Assembly (NCBI GenBank): GCA_934216615.1
Contig: CAKQCB010000003.1
Span: forward strand, 372,001 to 436,000
DNA length: 64,000 nt
Direction of reading: 5' to 3'
From: an uncultured Anaerolineae bacterium
Lineage (GTDB): Bacteria; Chloroflexota; Anaerolineae; Aggregatilineales; Phototrophicaceae
The notes under the pieces were generated by a model. That model worked only from the letters and a program-made list of their open reading frames with translations. It was not told where the DNA came from and made no database searches. Every line of letters begins with the position of its first letter. Positions within the stretch are counted from its first letter, which is position 1. Below, piece after piece: positions 50,215 through 57,718 of this stretch. A program made the position numbers and the translations under genes.

Positions 50215-50397
50215 TTGATTGTCGCGGTGGTGCGTGAAATTCAGTGTGATACCGGATGCGGGGTGTTTCCGTTTCAGGCGAGTGCTCGCCTGAATTTTTA
50301 CCGCGCGGAAGGGACGTTGCGGCGCGATATGATGAAGATGGTCAAGTGTGGTCTGCTGGTGCGGGTTGGTGGCGAAGGATCACGGCAGAGGTTATAG
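50215..50397 (+). CDS. Doubtful small winged-helix-like ORF or gene remnant
   Basis: 60 codons from a TTG, 15 bp after the kinase stop. The end reads GTLRRDMMKMVKCGLLVRVGGEGSRQ, which looks like the recognition helix and wing of a DeoR-like helix-turn-helix, and the composition is protein-like. There is no good ribosome-binding site and the ORF ends abruptly. It could be a remnant of a larger gene. Not confidently a gene. Confidence 0.25.
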   Translation: MIVAVVREIQCDTGCGVFPFQASARLNFYRAEGTLRRDMMKMVKCGLLVRVGGEGSRQRL

Positions 50398-50783
50398 AAG
50401 TGTTATTTTTGAAAAAGGTAAAAAGGCGGGAAATGTGGGAAATAGCGGGAAAATCTTTTTGACTATTATAAATTTCTAACCAAAACAACCTGCTATCTTG
50501 TATACAAAAAAAACTGAGTTTGCTAAAATATTAAGAGCTTAGATAAAGCATATAAAAAAAGTGTCATTGAGTTGCACCTCAATGACACAAACACAAAAAA
50601 AATATGCAAAAAGTTAAGAGCTGCTCTCCCAAATTCAATTTAGGCTGGATACCTAATTGAATATACTCTTGTTGATATTCTATCATCAATTGCTGCTCTG
50701 ACAAGTCTAAGTCACAAACTATTTGATTTCGGTACTATCGTACTGGAATTAGTTGCTGACTTGTTCAGCAGAAAGAAATTTCG
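50398..50783. other. AT-rich intergenic region with structured minus-strand RNA candidate
   Basis: No convincing gene. It contains a chain of inverted repeats: GCTGA/TCAGC (50755-50769), ATTCAATTTAGG/CCTAATTGAAT (50633-50662) and the minus-strand terminator at 50554-50588. Together they suggest a small RNA read leftward. Confidence 0.4.
50554..50588 (-). terminator. Orphan minus-strand intrinsic terminator
   Basis: GTGTCATTGAG (50561-50571) and CTCAATGACAC (50578-50588) form a perfect 11-bp stem with a 6-base loop. On the minus strand seven T follow (50554-50560). No minus-strand protein gene lies upstream of it. Confidence 0.85.
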
Positions 50784-51008
50784 ATGATTAGCAATAAACA
50801 TTCGGTCCATCCGGTAAAATTGGTCATATATGGAGTAAATGACAATGTGCTATTTGAAGGCATTGACATGGCTTGCGCTTTTCAAAACTCCTTCAATAAA
50901 TCACATGAAGGGAATGGCCTCTTTTGGGTTTACACCAATGGACAGAAAATAACGATGATTAGATATGAACAAATAGCAAGGATCGTGTATGAACAAATTA
51001 GCGCTTAA
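50784..51008 (+). CDS. Small hypothetical protein
   Basis: 74 residues, no signal or membrane segment. The sequence begins MISNKHSVHPVKLVIYGVND and includes YTNGQKITMIRYEQIA, an alternation suggesting a compact alpha/beta or all-beta fold. The ribosome-binding site is weak, but an intrinsic terminator directly follows (51041-51068), supporting a real transcript. AT-rich compared with neighbours, which may hint at recent acquisition. Function unknown. Confidence 0.5.
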   Translation: MISNKHSVHPVKLVIYGVNDNVLFEGIDMACAFQNSFNKSHEGNGLFWVYTNGQKITMIRYEQIARIVYEQISA

Positions 51009-51040
51009 CTGCCTAGAATAAACAAAACTAAATAACCCAA

Positions 51041-51076
51041 AAAGCCTCACTCAGCCGAGTGGGGCTTTCCTTTTAC
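51041..51076 (+). terminator. Intrinsic terminator after the small gene
   Basis: AAAGCCTCACTC (51041-51052) pairs with GAGTGGGGCTTT (51057-51068), one G-U pair, 4-base loop, then CCTTTTA. Ends rightward transcription before the glycogen cluster. Confidence 0.8.
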
Positions 51077-51165
51077 GTAAGTATGTAAGTTAAATAGAGG
51101 GGGTCACCTTCTTGTGACTTCCTCTTCCAAAACCCGCCCTATCTTGCCAATATGAGAATTTGAAC

Positions 51166-51195
51166 TTGCGATAGCACAAAACATCTCGGTACAAT
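51166..51195 (+). promoter_or_regulatory. Probable promoter of the GH57 branching enzyme gene
   Basis: TTGCGA (51166-51171) and TACAAT (51190-51195) with an 18-bp spacer lie about 69 bp before the GTG start at 51264. GGAG is located seven bases before that start. Confidence 0.5.
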
Positions 51196-51263
51196 TTGCC
51201 TTATAGCGTTACGAAATCAACATGTTGACAATCAAGTTTCATTGAGATGTTTGGAGCTAGCGA

Positions 51264-52946
51264 GTGAACTCAATAGGTGCTTTCACCTTTGTATTGCATA
51301 GCCATCTGCCTTATGCGCGTTTGGCAGGGCGTTGGCCTCACGGTGAAGAATGGATTCACGAGGCGGCGACAGAAACCTATATTCCCCTTCTAGAAACACT
51401 TTACGACCTCAAACAAGAGAATATCCCGTTTAAACTCACGATTGGGATCACGCCCACACTGGCGGAACAGTTGGCCGATGCTGATGTCAAAGCCCATCTC
51501 GTTCAATATTTGGATGAGCGTCTGGCTGCGGCTGAAGCGGATATCGCGCTGTTTAAGAACGATAATGCGCATTTGTTATCGCTGGCTGAATATTTCCATA
51601 AAGAATATACCCGCGTGAAGGATGCCTTTCTCAACCGCTTCAACCAAGATTTGATCGGCGCGTTTCGCACGTTACAAGATGAAGGCTACATCGACATTTT
51701 GACGAGCGCCGCAACCCACGCTTATCTGCCCCTGTTAGAACGAGATTCGACCATTCGCGGTCAAATTGCGACGGGGATGCAAACGTATCGACGTTTGTTT
51801 GGAAAAGAAGCACGGGGCATTTGGCTACCGGAATGTGCTTACCGCCCCGCGTTCAAAGACGATGATGGGAACACCCGCGTTGGCTTTGAAACCTTTTTAG
51901 ATGAATACAACCTGCGCTATTTTTTTAGCGAAACCCACTCCATCACCGGGGGTCAGCCTTCCGGCGTCGCCACAGGCGATATCATCGGGCCATACGGCGA
52001 AATTAACCGTCAATACTTCCTGCCCGACACAGCCATCCTCGACACGCCCGAGCGTACCGCAACCACCTATCAACCGTATTTTGTCAGCGACAGCACCCAA
52101 CCTCAGTCAGGGAAACACTCAGGTGTGACCGTCATCGGCCGAAACAACGAACTGGGCAAGCAGGTTTGGAGTGCTGAATACGGCTACCCGGGCGACTTTG
52201 ACTACCGCGAGTTTCACAAAAAATCGGGCACATCCGGTTTGCGTTATTGGCGCGTCACAGGCGACACGGTGGGACTTGGCGAAAAAGATTACTATCACCC
52301 TGAATGGGCGCAGTACAAAATTGAACAGCACGCCGAACACTTCGCACACAAGGTCGGTGACCTCTTACGCGAATATCACGATGATACGGGTGAATATGGC
52401 GTGATTTCTGCTAACTACGATGCCGAATTGTTTGGACATTGGTGGCATGAGGGGGTGCGTTGGTTAGGCTTGGTCTTGCGCCATCTCAGCTCACGGCCAG
52501 ATATTGACATCGTCACCACCGAACAATTTTTAGAACAGCACCCGCCCAAATATGTCCTTGATCTACCCGAAAGCTCATGGGGTATGGGGGGAACCCATTT
52601 CGTTTGGAACAACGCCGAAACGTTCTGGATGTGGAAACCCATCCATGAAGTGGAACAACGGTTAGAACGCCTTGCGCAACAGTATGAAACGCCGACTGAC
52701 GATGAACGTACAGTCTTGAATCAAATGGCGCGGGAAGCTCTGTTACTCCAAAGCTCAGATTGGGAATTCCTCATCACCACCAACCAAGCCCGACAGTATG
52801 CAATTCAACGGTTTAGCCAGCACTTGGAACGCTTCAATCAACTTGCAGAAAGTTTAGAAAGCGATGCCCCAAATGTCACCTATGCCAATGAACTGTGGGA
52901 ACTCGACAAAGTGTTTGTCGATATTGATTACCGTTGGTTTGCCTAG
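51264..52946 (+). CDS. GH57 1,4-alpha-glucan branching enzyme
   Basis: 560 residues from GTG (GGAG seven bases upstream). The N-terminus FTFVLHSHLPYARLAGRWPHGEEW is the conserved GH57 first motif. Catalytic nucleophile Glu190 is in GIWLPECAYRP and the acid/base Asp386 in SANYDAELFGHWWHEG. The C-terminal helical domain (about 430-540) is of the type found in branching enzymes (DUF1957 group), including WNNAETFWMWKPIHEVEQRL. It makes alpha-1,6 branches in glycogen. It heads the cluster with glycogen synthase 59 bp downstream. Confidence 0.9.
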   Translation: MNSIGAFTFVLHSHLPYARLAGRWPHGEEWIHEAATETYIPLLETLYDLKQENIPFKLTIGITPTLAEQLADADVKAHLVQYLDERLAAAEADIALFKNDNAHLLSLAEYFHKEYTRVKDAFLNRFNQDLIGAFRTLQDEGYIDILTSAATHAYLPLLERDSTIRGQIATGMQTYRRLFGKEARGIWLPECAYRPAFKDDDGNTRVGFETFLDEYNLRYFFSETHSITGGQPSGVATGDIIGPYGEINRQYFLPDTAILDTPERTATTYQPYFVSDSTQPQSGKHSGVTVIGRNNELGKQVWSAEYGYPGDFDYREFHKKSGTSGLRYWRVTGDTVGLGEKDYYHPEWAQYKIEQHAEHFAHKVGDLLREYHDDTGEYGVISANYDAELFGHWWHEGVRWLGLVLRHLSSRPDIDIVTTEQFLEQHPPKYVLDLPESSWGMGGTHFVWNNAETFWMWKPIHEVEQRLERLAQQYETPTDDERTVLNQMAREALLLQSSDWEFLITTNQARQYAIQRFSQHLERFNQLAESLESDAPNVTYANELWELDKVFVDIDYRWFA

Positions 52947-53005
52947 TTGCAAATGCGCATTCTTAAAAAATCGCTATGCCATGCCTTACAGTAAGGAAAT
53001 AAACG

Positions 53006-54469
53006 ATGAATGTTTTGTTTGTCAGCGCTGAAGTAGACCCTTTTGCAAAAGTGGGGGGCTTGGCGGATGTTATCGGTTCCCTGCCCATCGCCCTACGCAA
53101 ACATGACATTGATGCGCGTATCATTATGCCTTACTACGGCATGTTAGACAGCGCCAAATATAATTTTCAATGGGTCGGCGGGTTTGAGTTTCCACGTCGC
53201 CATGAAACGGTGTATGTAGAAATTTTCTCAACGGTGCATCAAGGGGTGACGATCTATTTCTTGAAAGGTCATCCCTTTTTTGGTCAAGAGAACAGCGTCT
53301 ATGTGAATTACGACTGGGACATTTCCCGTTTCATTTTTTTCTGTGAAGCGGTGATGCAAGCGGTTGAATTCATCGACCAGAAAGCCTCATGGTTTCCGGA
53401 GGTCATCCACGTCAACGACTGGCACACAGGGCTGATCCCCTTCTTCATCGCCCAGCGACGGGGCATTGATGCTCGTTGGGCGCACATAGGTTCGATTGTC
53501 GGGATTCACAATATTGCCTATCAAGGCCAGTCTGTTGGCAGTTGGTTATATGATTTAGGGATTCCGACCCGTCATCACCCTGAATTACTTCAGCGAGGAT
53601 TGGGCGATAACATGCTGGCGATCTCCATCGCCTATTCGGATATTGTGACGACAGTCAGCCCACGTTACGCGACAGAAATCCAATATCCTTATGCGGGGTA
53701 CGGCTTGGATGATTTAATCCGTTCCCGCGTGGATGATTTGTACGGCATCCTCAACGGCATCGACACTGACCTATGGAACCCTGCGACTGATCCTAAAGTC
53801 AAAGTCCATTTTGACGCCGAAACGTTTGAAGAAAAACGAGTCGCCAATAAACTTCAGCTTCAGCAAGATGTCGGTTTGCAACCGCGCGCAGACGTCCCCT
53901 TGATTGGCATGGTCACACGGTTGGTCTGGCAAAAAGGGATCGACCTCGCCCTTCCCGCCCTGCGCGTGTTGTTAGCCAGTGAAGATGTCCAATTCATCGG
54001 GCTTGGCTCAGGGGAAGAAGCCTACAATTACGGCTTAGGCCAGCTTGGAAATGACTTCAATTGGAAAGCGCGTTCGTACATCGGCTATAACGCGGCGGTG
54101 GCACAGCAAATCTACGCAAGCTGTGACATCTTCCTCATGCCCAGTCATTATGAACCTTGTGGTGTGGGTCAAATGTTAGCGATGCGTTACGGCGCTCTGC
54201 CCTTAGTGCGTGAAACGGGCGGGTTGGCCGACACCGTTCAAAACTTTGATAACAACACGGGCGATCACGGTACGGGGTTTGTCTTCCAATGGGAAGATTG
54301 GGAAGCGGTGCTCGGCACGCTCCGTTGGGCGACCCACACCTACCGCAGTAACCGCGAAGCGTGGATGAAGATGCAAAAACGCGCCATGCTCACTGATTTT
54401 AGCTGGAAACGCAGCGCGCTCGCATATATCGAGCTTTATGAAAAAGTCCAAGCGCGTCACCAAGATTAA
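53006..54469 (+). CDS. glgA: Glycogen synthase (GT5)
   Basis: 487 residues. The KVGGLADVIGSLP motif near the start binds the nucleotide sugar. HVNDWHTGLIPFF, GIHNIAYQG and YGILNGIDTDLWNP follow, and the C-terminal half has LIGMVTRLVWQKGIDL, MPSHYEPCGVGQMLAMRYG and the usual end. It extends alpha-1,4-glucan from ADP-glucose. AAGGA lies eight bases upstream of the ATG. It sits between branching enzyme and glgC. Confidence 0.97.
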   Translation: MNVLFVSAEVDPFAKVGGLADVIGSLPIALRKHDIDARIIMPYYGMLDSAKYNFQWVGGFEFPRRHETVYVEIFSTVHQGVTIYFLKGHPFFGQENSVYVNYDWDISRFIFFCEAVMQAVEFIDQKASWFPEVIHVNDWHTGLIPFFIAQRRGIDARWAHIGSIVGIHNIAYQGQSVGSWLYDLGIPTRHHPELLQRGLGDNMLAISIAYSDIVTTVSPRYATEIQYPYAGYGLDDLIRSRVDDLYGILNGIDTDLWNPATDPKVKVHFDAETFEEKRVANKLQLQQDVGLQPRADVPLIGMVTRLVWQKGIDLALPALRVLLASEDVQFIGLGSGEEAYNYGLGQLGNDFNWKARSYIGYNAAVAQQIYASCDIFLMPSHYEPCGVGQMLAMRYGALPLVRETGGLADTVQNFDNNTGDHGTGFVFQWEDWEAVLGTLRWATHTYRSNREAWMKMQKRAMLTDFSWKRSALAYIELYEKVQARHQD

Positions 54470-54615
54470 AGCGCGGTGGGCCTGCTTGCGCTAAGTTACA
54501 TAACGTATAGGTTCTAAACTGTGACGTTTACGAAGTAGCTAAATTCAGAGAACACGTCACAATTAATATATGACTGTGTTCATTTGGAATATTTTTCTTA
54601 AGGAGTGTCTCCGCA
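54470..54615. promoter_or_regulatory. glgA-glgC gap with long-spaced inverted repeat
   Basis: TGTGACGT (54520-54527) and ACGTCACA (54554-54561) are perfect inverted arms separated by 26 bases. They could be regulator half-sites or a hairpin in the mRNA. AAGGAG ten bases before the ATG is the glgC ribosome-binding site. Confidence 0.35.
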
Positions 54616-55875
54616 ATGAAAGTAAAAGCGATCATCCTCGCTGGCGGTGAAGGTACGCGGTTGGCAACCCTCACCACCAAACGCGCAAAACCGGCAGTCC
54701 CCTTTGCAGGAAAATACCGCATCATCGACTTCACGCTGAGCAATTGTGTAAATTCCGGTATTTTTGATGTCCTCATCTTGACGCAGTACCGCCCACACAG
54801 CCTCAACGATCACATTGAGCGCGGCCGTCCTTGGGACCTTGACCGTTCGTTCACGGGGGGCGTGCAAATCCTTCAGCCTTATAAAGGGCGCTTAGACACC
54901 GATTGGTATTCAGGCACCGCTGACGCCGTGACCCAAAACCTGAATTTTGTACGGCGTGGCAACCCCGATTATGTTTTGATCCTCTCTGGTGATCACATCT
55001 ACGAGATGGATTATGACATGCTCATCCAGTTCCACCGCAGTAAAAATGCCGACGCAACCATCTGCGCGATCACCGTTCCGCTGGACGAAGCCAGTCGTTA
55101 TGGCATCCTCGATGTAGACGACGACAACCGCATCACCAGCTTTGTTGAAAAACCACAAAACCCACCCAGCAACCTTGCCAGCATGGGGGTCTATGTTTTT
55201 AATTATTCCGTTTTAGAGCGTCTGCTCACCGAAGATGCAAAATCACGCCAGTCTAACCATGATTTCGGCAAAGACATCATCCCCAAAATGCTTGAAGAAA
55301 AGATGAACGTGTTTGCCTATTCGTATGGCGCTTATTGGATCGACGTGGGAACGGTGGAAGCCTATTGGGAAGCTCACATGGAACTACTCAATTCCCCACC
55401 GTCGCTCAACCTCAATGACCGTACATGGGTCATCCACACCAAGAGCGAGGAACGCCCACCCGTCTACGTCGCCTATGGCGCGACGGTACGCAACAGTATG
55501 TTGACCAACGGCGTTGTCATCAGCCCGGGGGCAGTGGTCGAACGCAGTGTGCTTTCGCCGGGGGTGTTTGTTGGCCCGAACGCGGTCATTCGCGAGTCGG
55601 TCATCTTGACGGATGCGTATGTAGAAGCAGGCGCGATCATCGAACGTAGCTTGATCGACAAGATGAGCATCATCGAGCAAAATGCGCGCGTCGGCACACT
55701 TTCCGAAATGGGTGAGTTACGCATCACCTGTGTGGGGAAAAACACGCGCATCCCCGCCGGCTTCACCATTGGCGCAGGGTCGATTTTAGGCACTGACCTG
55801 ACGGCCAGCGACTATGCCGATTACAAAGATAAAGTCGTCCCCAGCGGTACTGCCATCGGCTATAAGAAGAAATAA
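54616..55875 (+). CDS. glgC: Glucose-1-phosphate adenylyltransferase
   Basis: 419 residues. The nucleotidyltransferase motif LAGGEGTRLATLTTKRAKPA is followed by PFAGKYRIIDF, WYSGTADAV, ILSGDHIYEMDY and FVEKP (sugar-phosphate Lys). The C-terminus is a left-handed beta helix with repeated V-I-x-P-G and VI-E-S-V hexapeptides. It produces ADP-glucose, the committed step of glycogen synthesis. Length is normal for bacterial GlgC. Confidence 0.97.
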   Translation: MKVKAIILAGGEGTRLATLTTKRAKPAVPFAGKYRIIDFTLSNCVNSGIFDVLILTQYRPHSLNDHIERGRPWDLDRSFTGGVQILQPYKGRLDTDWYSGTADAVTQNLNFVRRGNPDYVLILSGDHIYEMDYDMLIQFHRSKNADATICAITVPLDEASRYGILDVDDDNRITSFVEKPQNPPSNLASMGVYVFNYSVLERLLTEDAKSRQSNHDFGKDIIPKMLEEKMNVFAYSYGAYWIDVGTVEAYWEAHMELLNSPPSLNLNDRTWVIHTKSEERPPVYVAYGATVRNSMLTNGVVISPGAVVERSVLSPGVFVGPNAVIRESVILTDAYVEAGAIIERSLIDKMSIIEQNARVGTLSEMGELRITCVGKNTRIPAGFTIGAGSILGTDLTASDYADYKDKVVPSGTAIGYKKK

Positions 55876-56010
55876 CCGCCTCATCAACAAGGTGTGATGT
55901 CAGACCATCCGCCTTGTTGATGTTTCTTTCCTTTCCCTGCGGGGATGCTGGCCGATTCTGAATCATGATCACGTATTGCTGAAGGTCACAAGTAGACAAA
56001 TACAGGGCTT

Positions 56011-57105
56011 ATGAGTCGGATATTTATCAATTATCGTCGTCAAGACAGCGAAAGTTACGTAGACCGCTTGCACGATCATCTGCTGCGTCATTTTGAAAGC
56101 CACGATATTTTCATGGATATTGAAAGTATCGAACCCGGGCATGATTTTGTCGAAGTGCTTGAAAATGCAGTGGCAGCATGTGATGTTTTTCTGGCGGTCA
56201 TCGGCCCGCAGTGGCTCAACCTCACGCTGGAAAATGGCGAACGACGCATTGACCAGTGGAATGATTTTGTGCGCATTGAAATCGAAAGCGCCCTGAAACA
56301 AAACAAACTGGTGATTCCTATTTTGGTTGGGCAAGGCAAGATGCCCCAAACCGCCCAACTGCCCGAAAGCATCCAACTGCTGGCGCGTCGTCATTCTATC
56401 GAAATGACACGTAAACATTTTGCGGAAGATGTCGATACACTGATTGAAATCATCCGTAAAAGCCTGCAACCTCGCTTGGCGCGCAAAGCCAAGTCTAGCC
56501 CTGAAGTTGTCGAGCAAAAGGCAGAAGCCATCGCCGAACTGCGCTTGAAACTGGTCAGCGCGACAGATTCCCCGCTGTATCATCACCGTGTTGAAAATCG
56601 TTATTTCCCTGTGTTGGGGGATGGTCACCCTGACGCGCGCATCATGTTTATTGGAGAGTCGCCGGGGAAAATGGAGGTTGAACGCGGTCAGGTGTTCATT
56701 GGACAGTCGGGCAAAGTGTTAGATGAACTGCTCGAAGGCATCAACTTACTGCGCAGTGATGTGTTCATCACCAATGCGATCTTGGACACGCCCACCTCAA
56801 AACGCGATCCCTTACCCGAAGAATTAGCGTTTTATGAGCCGTTTGTCAACCAACTGATTGACATTGTTCAACCGCGCTTGATCGCGACGATGGGACAGTT
56901 TGCCACAGGCTATATCCTCAAAAAATTAGACCTGCCCGAAAAACGCGGGCGCATTGGTCAACTTCACGGCAAACCGATCAAAACACAATTTGAATATGGG
57001 GAAGTGTTTATCGTCCCCTTGTATCATCCCGCCGTTGTGCTTTATAGCTCGAGCCAAAAAACGATCTTGCAACAAGACTTTGCTACATTGAAGATGTTTC
57101 TATGA
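56011..57105 (+). CDS. TIR domain fused to a uracil-DNA-glycosylase-fold domain
   Basis: 364 residues. Residues 1-152 form a TIR domain of the type common in bacterial NAD hydrolases: SRIFINYRRQDSESYVDRL, FMDIESIEPGHDF, DVFLAVIGPQWL and RRIDQWNDFVRIEIESAL, with the probable catalytic Glu90. A 45-residue linker leads to a UDG-superfamily domain (about 195-364): IMFIGESPGKME (215-222), GQVFIGQSGKVLDELL, VFITNAILDTPT, and YHPAVVLY (His339). The four cysteines of family-4 UDG are all missing, including at the CxxC and the KC..P positions, so no iron-sulfur cluster is expected. Predicted role: NAD cleavage or signalling triggered by DNA or nucleotide recognition. It sits between glgC and the phosphorylase. 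Confidence 0.82.
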   Translation: MSRIFINYRRQDSESYVDRLHDHLLRHFESHDIFMDIESIEPGHDFVEVLENAVAACDVFLAVIGPQWLNLTLENGERRIDQWNDFVRIEIESALKQNKLVIPILVGQGKMPQTAQLPESIQLLARRHSIEMTRKHFAEDVDTLIEIIRKSLQPRLARKAKSSPEVVEQKAEAIAELRLKLVSATDSPLYHHRVENRYFPVLGDGHPDARIMFIGESPGKMEVERGQVFIGQSGKVLDELLEGINLLRSDVFITNAILDTPTSKRDPLPEELAFYEPFVNQLIDIVQPRLIATMGQFATGYILKKLDLPEKRGRIGQLHGKPIKTQFEYGEVFIVPLYHPAVVLYSSSQKTILQQDFATLKMFL

Positions 57106-57144
57106 AATGACGCGGGCTGTTAAAGGTGAGCGTTGAACGCGCCG

Positions 57145-57441
57145 TTACAGCACGACTAGAGAATTATCCCCGCTAAAGGGGTTGGGGACATATTTATCAG
57201 CTTGCCAGTCGTTATGCCATTCAGTGCCGTTGACGAGATAACGAAATTGGAATTCTTTCCCTACAGGCAAATTGATCGTCACGGAAAAGCTACCGTCGGC
57301 GTTGCGCTTCATCGGCAGGGCATCTTCTACCCAGTCGTTAAAATCCCCCACCAAAAAGACACTTTCGCCTTGAACTTGTGCGGGCAGGGAAAACGTCACT
57401 TTACATTCTGGTTTTGTTTTTAAATACAGCTTCTTCAGCAT
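57145..57441 (-). CDS. Stand-alone CBM48 (glycogen-binding) protein
   Basis: 98 residues forming one complete CBM48/AMPK-beta-like domain: VTFSLPAQVQGESVFLVGDF, NDWVEDALPMKR, FSVTINLPVGKEFQFRYLV and NGTEWHNDWQAD. Aromatic residues in the expected starch-binding surface (two Trp, Tyr) are present. There is no catalytic domain or signal peptide. It lies in the opposite strand between the TIR-UDG gene and the phosphorylase. It may dock onto glycogen or regulate the glycogen enzymes; no direct evidence. Confidence 0.85.
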   Translation of the reverse strand: MLKKLYLKTKPECKVTFSLPAQVQGESVFLVGDFNDWVEDALPMKRNADGSFSVTINLPVGKEFQFRYLVNGTEWHNDWQADKYVPNPFSGDNSLVVL

Positions 57442-57718
57442 ATTCGTTAGAGTCTCTTATTCAACATATGTAAATGAGTTTATTAAAGAGTAACTGAGCA
57501 AGCAAGGGGATGTTATCGTAGAGGTGCACAAAAAATTGTGACAGAATGTTATATATTTAGGGTCATTTTTTAAATCACATAAGCTTTGATCAATGATATA
57601 CTGAAACCTCGATGGTTAAGCGTTTACCGTTTTTGCCATCGTGTTGTCATTCGTTTGAAATTGTAGCCCACTCAGTTTGGGCAATTTATTCGCATATGAA
57701 ACAGGAATGCGTAATTTT
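57442..57718 (+). promoter_or_regulatory. Divergent region upstream of the phosphorylase
   Basis: No gene is seen. An extended -10 element, TGATATACT (57594-57602), predicts a rightward start near 57610 and a leader of about 110 bases. The promoter of the leftward CBM48 gene should also lie here but is not clear. Confidence 0.45.

Noticed and set aside
50579..50704. A 41-codon minus-strand ORF ending in the orphan terminator
   Set aside because: Begins with TTG without ribosome-binding site and ends in a low-complexity Cys/Phe/Leu run; structured RNA is a better explanation, though not proven.
54520..54561. Canonical CRP site upstream of glgC
   Set aside because: A CRP site needs a 6-bp spacer between TGTGA and TCACA; here the spacing is 32 bp.
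39206..57105. A classical defence island around AddAB and TIR-UDG
   Set aside because: No restriction-modification, CRISPR, toxin-antitoxin or integrase genes are seen, and the two loci are separated by signalling and glycogen genes.
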